Part shown: one piece after another, positions 46,747 through 54,448 of the stretch
Layout of the letters: every line of letters begins with the position of its first letter
Position numbering within the stretch: position 1 is the stretch's first letter
From: Bradyrhizobium ivorense
GTDB lineage: Bacteria; Pseudomonadota; Alphaproteobacteria; Rhizobiales; Xanthobacteraceae
Length of the DNA: 64,000 bases
Reading direction: 5' to 3'
Assembly: GCF_900696085.1 (NCBI RefSeq)
Contig: NZ_CAADFC020000009.1
Coordinates: 402,281 to 466,280 of the forward strand
Notes under the pieces: generated by a model
What the model was told of the DNA's origin: nothing
What the model saw: only the letters and a program-made list of their open reading frames with translations
Databases searched by the model: none
Position numbers and translations under genes: made by a program

Positions 46747-47417
46747 TGGATGATTTCGGCCTCTATCCGCGCGAGGAGCCGTTCGATCCGCTCGGCGTCA
46801 TGCTGTTCAAGGCGCTGCAGGTGATCGCCTTCCTGTTCTTCCTGGCGCTGCTCGCGGTGTCGCCCGACTCCAAGGAGGGCAAGATCGAATCCAAGGCGGA
46901 GTTCATCATCACGATGGACTGGCCGGACAACCATCCCGACGATCTCGACCTGTTCGTGCAGGACCCTGCCGGCAACATCGCCTGGTACCGGCATCGCGAG
47001 GCCGGCTTCCTCACCCTCGACCGCGACGACCGCGGTGGCGCCAACGACTTCATCGTGGTCAACGGCAAGAAGATCGCCTCGCCGATCCGCGAGGAGATCG
47101 TCACCGTGCGCGGCATCGTCGCCGGCGAATACACCGTCAACATCTCGCATTTCGCGGCGACGACCGGCCAGCCGGTCGAGGCCAAGATCAAGGTGCAGAA
47201 GCTCAATCCGACGGCGCAGGTGATCTTCGACAACAAGCTCACTCTCGACCACACCGGCGATGAGAAGACCGCGGTGCGGTTTCGTCTCGACGCCGCGGGC
47301 AAGGTGATCAATGTCGACCAGCGGCCGAAGTCGCTGCTGGAGACGTTCCGCAGCAGTTGGCGCAACGGCGCCGACGTCGATCCGAAGACCGGGGTGAGGG
47401 TGCTGCGCCGTGAATAG
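46743..47417 (+). CDS. Single-span partner with YfaP/DUF2135-like domain
   Basis: A 224-residue protein. One transmembrane span (residues about 17-40, PLGVMLFKALQVIAFLFFLA) follows an N terminus with EEPFDPLGVML; the Asp15 sits just before the span, the place where ExbD/TolR carry their proton-binding Asp (PFIDVML-like). The periplasmic part reads like a YfaP/DUF2135 beta domain (DLDLFVQDPAGNIAWYRHRE, later GEYTVNISHFAATTG) and not like ExbD, MotB or OmpA. By inference it is the rotor/stator-partner subunit of the channel encoded upstream. Start ATG at 46743 inside the previous stop region. Confidence 0.8.
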   Translation: MMDDFGLYPREEPFDPLGVMLFKALQVIAFLFFLALLAVSPDSKEGKIESKAEFIITMDWPDNHPDDLDLFVQDPAGNIAWYRHREAGFLTLDRDDRGGANDFIVVNGKKIASPIREEIVTVRGIVAGEYTVNISHFAATTGQPVEAKIKVQKLNPTAQVIFDNKLTLDHTGDEKTAVRFRLDAAGKVINVDQRPKSLLETFRSSWRNGADVDPKTGVRVLRRE

Positions 47418-48015
47418 CTTTCAGTCGGTGATCTTCACGCTCGCGGTCGCCTATGCGGTGGTCGGCGCGTTGCTCCTGGTCGTGCTGGTCTATGCGCGCC
47501 TGCACTGGTCGTTCAAGGCGATCGCGATCGTCGTGACCAGCGCCTTCTATGTCGTCAGCTTCGGCGGCATGCGCGGACTGCTCGGCTGGGCCTCGACCGA
47601 GCGGCTGCCGGCCAACTTCAAGTTGCTGCACTCGAGGATCGTCGAGCCGCATTCGCTGGAGGGCGATCCAGGTGCGATCTATCTCTGGGTCGAGGAGGTC
47701 GACGAGGACAACCGGCCGAGCGCGATCCCACGCGCCTTCCGGATTCCCTACAGCGACGCGCTGGCCGAGCAGACCCACACCGCGGAGAACGAGATCAAGG
47801 CCGGCCATCCGCAGGGCGGGCGGGCCGCGGATTTCGGCGGCGGCGACGGCACCATCATGGACCTGGTCCGCGAGTACATCACGCCGAAGACCATCCTGGA
47901 GACGTCGGGCGGGGATTCCACCACCGGCGTGTTCGCGCCGCCGCCAGCGGGCTCGGCGTCGGTGTTCCAGCCGCTGCCGCCGCCCCGGATGCCGCCCAAG
48001 GACGACCTGCAATAG
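47410..48015 (+). CDS. Membrane protein of channel operon, third component
   Basis: A 201-residue protein starting with GTG at 47410, eight bases inside the previous gene. Two N-terminal spans are seen (SVIFTLAVAYAVVGALLLVV about 5-24 and IAIVVTSAFYVVSFGGMRGL about 37-56), then a soluble domain of about 110 residues (EPHSLEGDPGAIYLWVEEVD) and a Pro-rich tail (FAPPPAGSASVFQPLPPPRM). I know no family. As the third coupled gene of the operon it is probably part of the same complex. Confidence 0.75.
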   Translation: MNSFQSVIFTLAVAYAVVGALLLVVLVYARLHWSFKAIAIVVTSAFYVVSFGGMRGLLGWASTERLPANFKLLHSRIVEPHSLEGDPGAIYLWVEEVDEDNRPSAIPRAFRIPYSDALAEQTHTAENEIKAGHPQGGRAADFGGGDGTIMDLVREYITPKTILETSGGDSTTGVFAPPPAGSASVFQPLPPPRMPPKDDLQ

Positions 48016-48394
48016 AAGGATGGGCAGCGGCGACAGGGCGCTGTGCGGCAAGGGTAAGTGGCAGGAAAATAGGGATTCGGAATAATCAGTCAGCCGGATG
48101 GACAGTAGTCATCCGGAATTCCTCAATCCCCTGAAGCGTGTAGTCTTGGTGCCAACCGGGGCTAGATTTCATCCCCAAGCCATTTTCCCGGCAAAGGGGC
48201 CGCTGCGTGAGGCGGCCCCTTTCGATTCCAGCCCTCCATTCGGGATCTCCGTTAGCAGGGATGGGCCGGATTCGAACTCTGGAACCCGTATCTCCCCGGA
48301 TAGACCGTTTGCCCCTATCCCATCTCGGTTTGGGCGCTAAAGTACCCCTACTTCAATACTGATCTCGGATCGAATCATCGTCAGGGGGAGTGTT
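48016..48394. other. Intergenic region after the channel operon
   Basis: About 380 bases without a supported gene. It holds a hairpin at 48193-48222 and, near 48258-48330, a tRNA-like T-arm (GGATTCGAACTCTGG on the plus strand) that lacks a complete cloverleaf. Confidence 0.5.
48193..48222 (+). terminator. Probable terminator of the channel operon
   Basis: Stem AAAGGGGCCGC / GCGGCCCCTTT with an 8-base loop, about 180 bases beyond the third gene. Only a modest T content follows, so strength is uncertain. Confidence 0.5.
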
Positions 48395-48589
48395 ATGAAG
48401 TCAATTTTCAAAGTCGCTTTGGCGTTCGCTGTCTTCGTTGGTTCCGCCTCGGCCTACGCGCAAGCTCCAACGGCCACTTCAAAGGCTGCGAGCACTCAGA
48501 AAGCAGGGGCCAAGACAGCGAAACGTGGGCCGATGCATGATGGCTGCCACGGCAGGGCCGCTCAGATGTCGGGCAAGCCTTGCCACTAA
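48395..48589 (+). CDS. Small exported protein
   Basis: A 64-residue protein with a clear signal peptide (MKSIFKVALAFAVFVGSASA then YAQ) and a short Lys/Ala/Thr-rich mature part ending MHDGCHGRAAQMSGKPCH; the two cysteines and His residues suggest a metal- or thiol-active tail. No family recognised. RBS GGGGGAG. A good terminator follows at 48617. Confidence 0.75.
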   Translation: MKSIFKVALAFAVFVGSASAYAQAPTATSKAASTQKAGAKTAKRGPMHDGCHGRAAQMSGKPCH

Positions 48590-48616
48590 GGTCGATTTAG
48601 CACTGGAACCAGAACG

Positions 48617-48640
48617 GGCCGCCTTAATTGGCGGCCTTTT
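48617..48640 (+). terminator. Terminator of the small exported protein gene
   Basis: Stem GGCCGCC / GGCGGCC, loop TTAATT, then TTTT. 28 bases after the stop at 48589. Confidence 0.88.
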
Positions 48641-48677
48641 CATATTCTCCTAGGCGTTTTGCTCGGTCGGTCAGTTC

Positions 48678-48729
48678 ACAATATATTGTCTGACAGATAT
48701 TGAAATCTGTCAGCGAGATGGTGTATATA
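48678..48729 (+). promoter_or_regulatory. TetR-type operator and promoter
   Basis: Perfect dyad CTGACAGAT-(ATTGAA)-ATCTGTCAG (48690-48713), plus the palindrome ACAATATATTGT (48678-48689). A sigma-70-like promoter TTGAAA (48700) with 18-bp spacing and TATATA (48724) has its -35 inside the dyad, so a bound repressor would block it. The divergence from the regulator at 48957 is small, so autoregulation is likely. Confidence 0.7.
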
Positions 48730-48821
48730 CATCCTGCGCAAGGGAGGAGGCGCCAACTGGCCGATCCGGCACGTCGCCGGCGAAGCCGCCCTGAATTTGA
48801 TTACCTCGAAGGACTACCTCC

Positions 48822-48926
48822 ATGACGATAGAAATCTTTCAATTGACCGCCCAGATTCAACAGTGGCTCAACCTTCGCGTCGCCCGCCATTTGGCCGCTC
48901 AGGCCGCCAAATTCAGCCGCGGGTAA
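48822..48926 (+). CDS. 34-residue small protein before tetR
   Basis: ATG preceded by GAAGGACTACC encodes a 34-residue peptide MTIEIFQLTAQIQQWLNLRV then ARHLAAQAAKFSRG, with an amphipathic helical look and a stop at 48926. It lies between the operator/promoter at 48678-48729 and the TetR gene, so it would be the first product of that transcript. No family known; could be a leader peptide or a small regulator. Confidence 0.5.
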   Translation: MTIEIFQLTAQIQQWLNLRVARHLAAQAAKFSRG

Positions 48927-48956
48927 GGACAGCGAGACCCAGACGACGGTGAACGC

Positions 48957-49547
48957 ATGAACGAGACGGTGGTTTTGACACCCGAGCGGATTCTCGAAGC
49001 AACCGAGGATGTTTTGCGGCGCTACGGGCTCGCCAAGGCCACTGTTGTCGACGTTGCCCGTGCGCTGGATGTCAGCCACGGCAGCGTTTACCGCCATTTC
49101 CCCAGCAAAGCCTCGCTGCGCGACGCCGTCGCCAAGCGCTGGCTGGATCGCGCCAACGAGCCGCTCTGCAAGCTGGCCGCCTCAGACGGCCCGGCGCCGG
49201 AGCGGCTGGAGAAGTGGCTGCGCACCATGTTCGAGATCAAGCAGAAGAAGGTCTGCGACGATCCGGAAATGTTCGCGACCTATCTCGCGCTGGCCCAGGA
49301 GGCGCGCGAGGTGGTGGAAGCCTACAAGAACAAGCAGTGCGATCTGGTCGCCAAAATCCTGTCCGACGGCATCGCCCAGGGCGTGTTCGAGATCGATGAC
49401 GTCAAGGCGACGGCCCGCGCCGTGTTCGACGCCACCGTCCGCTACCATCACCCGGCGCATGCCGAGGAATGGGCCAAGCCGGAATGCCCGTCGCGCATCG
49501 ACGCGCTGATCAGCCTGCTGCTGAAGGGCCTGCGGGTCTGCAAGTAG
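48957..49547 (+). CDS. TetR/AcrR-family transcriptional regulator
   Basis: A 196-residue regulator with an N-terminal helix-turn-helix (ILEATEDVLRRYGLAKATVV, then DVSHGSVYRHFPSKASLR) and a helical C-terminal ligand domain of about 130 residues. Repressor of its own transcript is likely, given the dyad and promoter at 48678. Ligand unknown. The start ATG has a weak site, and translation may be coupled to the upstream small frame. Confidence 0.93.
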   Translation: MNETVVLTPERILEATEDVLRRYGLAKATVVDVARALDVSHGSVYRHFPSKASLRDAVAKRWLDRANEPLCKLAASDGPAPERLEKWLRTMFEIKQKKVCDDPEMFATYLALAQEAREVVEAYKNKQCDLVAKILSDGIAQGVFEIDDVKATARAVFDATVRYHHPAHAEEWAKPECPSRIDALISLLLKGLRVCK

Positions 49548-49589
49548 GCAGACGCGGCCTGCGATTCTCTCAGACAGCTGAGCAAGCGG

Positions 49590-49760
49590 TACCCCTCTCC
49601 CTAACCCTCCCCCGCAAGGGGGGAGGGAACTCTCTCGCCGGTACCTCCCTTACGTTCGTTGCCGAGTGCTCTAACCAAGCTGCGGCGTTGCTTGTCAGTG
49701 AGGTGAGCACATCGGGAGGGCTCCCTCCCCCCTTGCGGGGGAGGGTTGGGGAGAGGGGTA
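49590..49760. repeat. Composite CCCTCCCCC repeat, family B copy 2
   Basis: Two inverted units CCCTCTCCCTAACCCTCCCC and CCCTTGCGGGGGAGGGTTGG with a ~90-base spacer, matching the layout at 10391-10563. Located between the TetR gene and the metallophosphoesterase gene. Confidence 0.75.
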
Positions 49761-49877
49761 AGCCGCAAACTCCGACCTCTGACGTGATGCGATCTCGCGT
49801 CTGACCAGGCCCGCTCCGATTGCGAGCCGCGTGCCGCGTGTGCTTGATATCGACCGGGATCAACCACGCGGACCACG

Positions 49878-50618
49878 ATGCGGCTTGCGCTCTTTTCGGA
49901 CATTCATGCCAACCGGCAGGCTTTTGCGGCCTGCCTCGAGGCCGCGCGGGCGCGTGGCGCGGAGCGGCTGATCTGTCTTGGCGACATCGTAGGTTACGGC
50001 GCCGACCCGGAATGGGCCGTCGACACCATGATGGACCTCGTCGCCAAAGGCGCGGTCGCGCTGCGCGGCAACCATGACAATGCGATCGGCATCCCCAGCG
50101 ACAGCATGAACGACGACGCGCAGGCCGCGATCGACTGGACCCGCACCCGGCTCAGCACGGAGCAGAAGGCGTTCCTCGCCGGCCTGCCGTTGCTGCGCGA
50201 GGAGGACAACCGTCTCTACGTGCATTCCGAGGCGTCGGACCCGGCGAAATGGCGCTACATCCGCGACACCGCCGATGCCGCGCGCAGCATGATGGCGACC
50301 GGGCTGCAGATCACCTTCTGCGGCCACATCCATCGGCCCGGCCTCTACTCGATGTCGGCTGCGGCCAAGATGACGAGTTTCGTGCCGACCACGGGTATCG
50401 CCGTGCAACTCTTGACCGGACGCCGCTGGCTCGCCGTGCTCGGCTCCGTCGGCCAGCCGCGCGACGGCGATCCCGCCGCCTCGTTTGCGATGTTCGACAC
50501 GGCGAGCCGCGAGATCACCTATCTGCGCGTGCCCTATGATGCCGAGACCGCGGCGGCGCGGATCCGGGCGAACGGCCTGCCGCTCTGGCTGGCCGATCGC
50601 CTGTTGATCGGTCGGTAG
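49878..50618 (+). CDS. Metallophosphoesterase
   Basis: A 246-residue calcineurin-like phosphoesterase. The metal ligands are in FSDIHANRQAF, LGDIVGYGADP, RGNHDN and FCGHIHRPG, in the order expected for the superfamily. It may cleave phosphoproteins or nucleotide phosphates. It ends in TAG at 50616-50618, where a kinase-USP gene starts (one base or five further), so the pair is translationally coupled and may act as a phosphatase/kinase partnership. Confidence 0.92.
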   Translation: MRLALFSDIHANRQAFAACLEAARARGAERLICLGDIVGYGADPEWAVDTMMDLVAKGAVALRGNHDNAIGIPSDSMNDDAQAAIDWTRTRLSTEQKAFLAGLPLLREEDNRLYVHSEASDPAKWRYIRDTADAARSMMATGLQITFCGHIHRPGLYSMSAAAKMTSFVPTTGIAVQLLTGRRWLAVLGSVGQPRDGDPAASFAMFDTASREITYLRVPYDAETAAARIRANGLPLWLADRLLIGR

Positions 50619-50623
50619 TGCAG

Positions 50624-52078
50624 ATGGCTGCGCTGACGATGCAGCCCGGCGCCGAGATCGACGGCTTCACCATTGGCGAGCGGCTGCACCGCGGCGGCAT
50701 GGCTGTTCTGTGGAGCGTCACCCATCCCGGCATCACGGTGCCGTTGCTGATGAAGGTTCCGCTGGTCGCCGAAGGCGAGGATCCGGCGGCGATCGTCAGC
50801 TTCGAGATGGAGCAGATGATCCTGCCGCGGCTGTCGGGGCCGCACGTGCCGGCGTGCTTCGGCACCGGCGATTTCGAGCGCCAGGCCTATGTCGTGATGG
50901 AGCGCATCCCCGGGCAAACGCTCTACAAGCGGATCGACGATCTGCCGATGAGTTACGAGGAGGCGAGGGGCATCGCCGGCAAAATCGCCTCCGCGCTCAC
51001 CAGCCTGCACCGCCAGAACGTCATCCATCACGACATCAAGCCGAGCAGCATCATGTTCCGCGAGCGCGGCGAGGCGGTGCTGATCGATTTCGGCCTCTCG
51101 CATCACCAGCATCTGCCCGATCTGCTGCAGGAGGAGTTCCGCCTGCCGTTCGGCACTGCGCCCTACATGGCGCCTGAGCGTCTGCTCGGCGTGCGCGACG
51201 ATCCGCGCAGCGATCTGTTCTCGCTCGGCGTGCTGCTCTACTTCTTTACCACGGGCGTGCGGCCGTTCGGCGAGAGCGAAACCCTGCGCGGCATGCGCCG
51301 CCGGCTGTGGCGCGATCCCGTGCCGCCGCGCAAGCTCCGCACCGACTATCCGCCCTGGCTGCAGGAGATCGTGCTGCGCTGTCTGGAGATCGACCCCGCC
51401 GCGCGCTATCCGACCGCGGCGCAGCTCGCCTTCGATCTCGGCCACCCCGAGCAGGTCAAGCTGACGGCGCGATCAAAACGTCTCGCGCGCGATTCCCTCG
51501 GCACGGTCTGGCGCCGCCGCTTCAATCTCGGCGCGGGGCCGCCGCAGCCGAAATCCGATGTCGCCGCGCAACTCGCCGCGAGCCCGATCGTGGTCGCCGC
51601 GCTCGACATCGCCGATGGTTCCGAGCAGCTGAACGAGGCGATTCGCGTCACCGCCGAGCAGGTGCTGTCGACCTCGCCATCGGCGCGGCTCGCTTGCGTC
51701 AATGTGCTCAAGCTCAATCGGCTGGCGATCGACCGCACCCTCGACGAGCAGGGCCAGAACAAGCACATCGACCGCATGGTGGCGCTCCAGCACTGGGCGC
51801 GGCCGTTCCGCCTCGCGGAGGACCGGCTGACGGTGCATGTGCTGGAGGCGGTCGATCCCGCCGCCGCAATTTTGGAGTTCGCCGCGGTCAATCTGGTCGA
51901 TCACATCATCATCGGCGCGCGGCAGAACTCTATGATGCGCGCGCTGCTCGGCAGCGTCTCCGCCAAGATCGCGTCCGAGGCGCCGTGCACGGTGACCGTG
52001 GTGCGTCCTTCGCGCCTGGCATCACAGCCGGACGCCGGGCCGAGCGATGACGCGGCGGTCCCGCCTGGAATGTTCTGA
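50624..52078 (+). CDS. Ser/Thr protein kinase fused to a universal stress protein domain
   Basis: A ~484-residue fusion. The first ~270 residues form a Hanks-type kinase: a weak Gly loop (GERLHRGGMAVLW), the Lys in VPLLMKVPLV (about residue 44), the catalytic loop VIHHDIKPSSIMF (His-His-Asp rather than His-Arg-Asp), DFG in LIDFGLSHH and GTAPYMAPERLL. The last ~140 residues are USP-like, with VVAALDIADGSEQLNEAIRV and the nucleotide-loop-like IIIGARQNSMMRALLGSV. Start uncertain: GTG at 50618 overlapping the phosphatase stop, ATG at 50624 (chosen), or ATG at 50639. Active kinase is plausible, and the phosphoesterase upstream may reverse it. Confidence 0.85.
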   Translation: MAALTMQPGAEIDGFTIGERLHRGGMAVLWSVTHPGITVPLLMKVPLVAEGEDPAAIVSFEMEQMILPRLSGPHVPACFGTGDFERQAYVVMERIPGQTLYKRIDDLPMSYEEARGIAGKIASALTSLHRQNVIHHDIKPSSIMFRERGEAVLIDFGLSHHQHLPDLLQEEFRLPFGTAPYMAPERLLGVRDDPRSDLFSLGVLLYFFTTGVRPFGESETLRGMRRRLWRDPVPPRKLRTDYPPWLQEIVLRCLEIDPAARYPTAAQLAFDLGHPEQVKLTARSKRLARDSLGTVWRRRFNLGAGPPQPKSDVAAQLAASPIVVAALDIADGSEQLNEAIRVTAEQVLSTSPSARLACVNVLKLNRLAIDRTLDEQGQNKHIDRMVALQHWARPFRLAEDRLTVHVLEAVDPAAAILEFAAVNLVDHIIIGARQNSMMRALLGSVSAKIASEAPCTVTVVRPSRLASQPDAGPSDDAAVPPGMF

Positions 52079-52108
52079 TCGCGCGTTCCCTCGCGCTCCG
52101 GTTCGCCC

Positions 52109-52249
52109 TCAGGCCCGGCGCGAATGGATGTAGATGAACTGTGCGCTTACCGTCCGATCGGGCCACGTCACGTAGATACGGCGCGCGGCGAAGGCAATGT
52201 TCGAGCCGACCCACAAAGCGACGCTTGCCCAAACAAGGGTCATCGTCAT
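52109..52249 (-). CDS. 46-residue small membrane protein
   Basis: A strong AGGGAGG ribosome-binding site precedes ATG at 52249. The peptide starts MTMTLVWASVALWVGSNIAF, a likely single membrane helix, and ends in a basic AARRIYVTWPDRTVSAQFIY region. No family known. It lies alone between the kinase gene and rpe. Confidence 0.55.
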   Translation of the reverse strand: MTMTLVWASVALWVGSNIAFAARRIYVTWPDRTVSAQFIYIHSRRA

Positions 52250-52407
52250 GATGGCGCCTCCCTAGATTTCTTATGCGCCATTTGTGCATCGGATTGGCGG
52301 AGTCTGTGAAGTCCGGATGACACCGGTCTCCCGCAAAAACATTGTGCATGTTGCAAAAGCGCAGCAGCGTGTTGTGCGCCGCATTTGCATGTGCCGGCGC
52401 ACAACAG

Positions 52408-52453
52408 AGCGTTTTCCAGCGAAGTGGTTACCGGTTCGCGTTAAGAAAACGCA
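52408..52453. repeat. GCGTTTTCGAGCGAAGTGG repeat, family F copy 2
   Basis: GCGTTTTCCAGCGAAGTGGT followed by ACCGGTTCGCGTTAAGAAAA. Matches 29325-29370. In the non-coding stretch 52250-52525, where no other gene is supported. Confidence 0.85.
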
Positions 52454-52525
52454 TCGAAACGAGAATCTAGAGCTCCGTTCCGATTTTATCGGAACGGAAA
52501 TAGCTCCAGTGCTATCGGAAGTTGG

Positions 52526-53227
52526 TCAGATGGCTTCGCCGCGCGCCTGGGCTGCGGCGTTGCGGATCGCACCAATGTTGGCCTTGTAGGCCTCCATCGT
52601 GCCGCCCTTGAACACCGCCGAGCCGGCAACGAAGGCGTTGGCGCCGGCGGCGGCGAGCTCGCCCGCGACATCTGGTGCAACGCCGCCGTCGACCTCGATG
52701 TCGATCGGGCGGCCCGCGGTCATCGCCCTGATGTCGCTGATCTTGCCGAGCGCCGAGCGGATGAAGGCCTGGCCGCCGAAGCCCGGATTGACCGACATGA
52801 CGAGCACGAGGTCGATCAGGTCGAGCACATATTCGATCGCGCTTGCCGGTGTTGCCGGATTGATCGAGACGCCGGCCTTCTTGCCGAGCGCGCGGATCGC
52901 CTGCAGCGAGCGGTGCAGATGCGGCCCGGCCTCGGCATGAACCGTGATGTGGTCGCAGCCCGCCTTGGCGAAGGCTTCCAGATAGGGATCGCACGGCGAG
53001 ATCATCAGATGGGCGTCGAAGATCTTCTTGGTGTGCGGCCGCATCGCCTTGATGACGTCGGGGCCATAGGAGATGTTGGGGACGAAGTGCCCATCCATCA
53101 CGTCGAGATGGATCCAGTCGGCGCCGGCCTGGTCGACGGCGCGGACCTCCTCGCCGAGCTTTGAGAAATCCGACGCCAGGATCGACGGAGCGATGACGAG
53201 GGGACGCGGGGTGAATGACGGAGTCAT
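52526..53227 (-). CDS. rpe: Ribulose-phosphate 3-epimerase
   Basis: A 233-residue TIM barrel interconverting ribulose-5-P and xylulose-5-P. Motifs are [43 protein letters not shown] and the phosphate-binding [17 protein letters not shown] start at 53227. Alone in this region. Confidence 0.97.
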   Translation of the reverse strand: MTPSFTPRPLVIAPSILASDFSKLGEEVRAVDQAGADWIHLDVMDGHFVPNISYGPDVIKAMRPHTKKIFDAHLMISPCDPYLEAFAKAGCDHITVHAEAGPHLHRSLQAIRALGKKAGVSINPATPASAIEYVLDLIDLVLVMSVNPGFGGQAFIRSALGKISDIRAMTAGRPIDIEVDGGVAPDVAGELAAAGANAFVAGSAVFKGGTMEAYKANIGAIRNAAAQARGEAI

Positions 53228-53477
53228 AGCGCTGTTCCGAAAGACTTTTGGGGCGACGGGCTAGCCCGCCTAACATGCGGACGCCGGGCGGGCAATGCGA
53301 GGCGGGGGCGCGCGGGACAAGGAAAATTCTGCCGCAGCGGCAGCTCTTGCCGGGCGCGCGGAACCCGCGCGGTGGGGGAAAAGCCCGGTTTTATTGGGCT
53401 TTTTGCATGGCACGGCGCTTGCTGACCGAGCTGGCAAGCGTTTTTGCCGCCGCGCGCGGCTTGTTCGGAGTATTGCC

Positions 53478-54236
53478 ATGTTGTTTGCCCTTGGCGCTGC
53501 GTCCTCGGCCATCGATCTCCTGAGCTCGCTGATGTCGTCGAAATCGACGACGCAGACCGGTGCTGCCAAACAGGGGACCGGCCTGTTTTCGCCCTCGGCC
53601 ACCCCGTCGACGTCCGGCTCGGCCGGGACGGCGTCGGGCAGCGGTTCCGCACAGATCTCGCCGGAGACGATGAGCGCGCTGCTCGCCGCGCAGTCGCAAA
53701 CGTCGGCCTCGACAAGCTCGGCCCCGACCAGCCGGTCGGACGCGCTGAAGGATCTGTTTTCGCAGATCGACGCCGACGGCAACGGCAAGATCACGCAAAC
53801 CGAGTTCGAGAATGCGCTCGGCGCCGGCGGCACCAACACCGCGCAGGCCGACGACGTGTTCGGCAAGCTCGACGCCGATGGCGACGGCAACGTCAGCCTT
53901 AACGAGATGTCGCAGGCGCTCCAGGGCCACAAGGGCGGCCATCACCACCACATGGCGAGCGGCTCGAGCGACGGCTCCAGCTCCAGCGGATCGAGCTCCG
54001 ATCCGCTGATGCAGGCGCTGGACGGCGCGACCTCGACCTCGGTGACCAACAGCGACGGCTCGACCACGACCACGATGACCTACGCCGACGGCTCGAAGGT
54101 GTCGATGACGAAGCCGGCTGCATCGTCGGCGTCCGGCAGCGCGACCTCGTCCTACTATTTCGTCGAGCAGCTGATCCAGCGCCAGGCGCAGGCGATCTCC
54201 GCCCAGGCCTCCGCGCAGCTTTCGGTCAGCGCGTAA
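53478..54236 (+). CDS. Low-complexity protein with two EF-hands
   Basis: A 252-residue protein with two canonical EF-hand loops at residues 98-109 (DADGNGKITQTE) and 132-143 (DADGDGNVSLNE), preceded and followed by Ser/Thr/Gly-rich linkers; a GGHHHH cluster follows at about 153. No signal peptide is obvious, though the N terminus MLFALGAASSAIDLLSSLMS is weakly hydrophobic. Likely calcium-binding, as in the CREC-like rhizobial EF-hand proteins. Start at 53478 after CGGAG; a frame further upstream lacks family features. Confidence 0.82.
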   Translation: MLFALGAASSAIDLLSSLMSSKSTTQTGAAKQGTGLFSPSATPSTSGSAGTASGSGSAQISPETMSALLAAQSQTSASTSSAPTSRSDALKDLFSQIDADGNGKITQTEFENALGAGGTNTAQADDVFGKLDADGDGNVSLNEMSQALQGHKGGHHHHMASGSSDGSSSSGSSSDPLMQALDGATSTSVTNSDGSTTTTMTYADGSKVSMTKPAASSASGSATSSYYFVEQLIQRQAQAISAQASAQLSVSA

Positions 54237-54261
54237 CGTAGATCCTCAGGCACCTCCTTCG

Positions 54262-54406
54262 CCTCTCCCCGCCTGCGGGGAGAGGCCGGAACGCATCGCA
54301 GATGCGTTCCGGGTGAGGGGGACTCTCCGCGGACTCCGCTATCACCGCTGATGTGGAGCCAGCCCCTCACCCCAACCCTCTCCCCGTAAGAACGGGGCGA
54401 GGGAGC
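54262..54406. repeat. Intergenic palindromic repeat, family A copy 4
   Basis: CCTCTCCCCGCCTGCGGGGA at the left, the GCATCGCAGATGCG middle stem and CCCTCACCCCAACCCTCTCC at the right. It fills the convergent gap between the EF-hand gene and the P1 peptidase gene. Confidence 0.85.
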
Positions 54407-54448
54407 GCACTTTCGATGCGGCTCTATTTCAACTTAGCTTCGGAATGC

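Noticed and set aside
48258..48330. tRNA-like T-arm (GGATTCGAACTC) on the plus strand, read as a tRNA on the minus strand
   Set aside because: The acceptor stem pairs only partly, the T-stem does not close and the D- and anticodon arms do not form, so an intact tRNA is not supported; it may be a decayed tRNA or chance.
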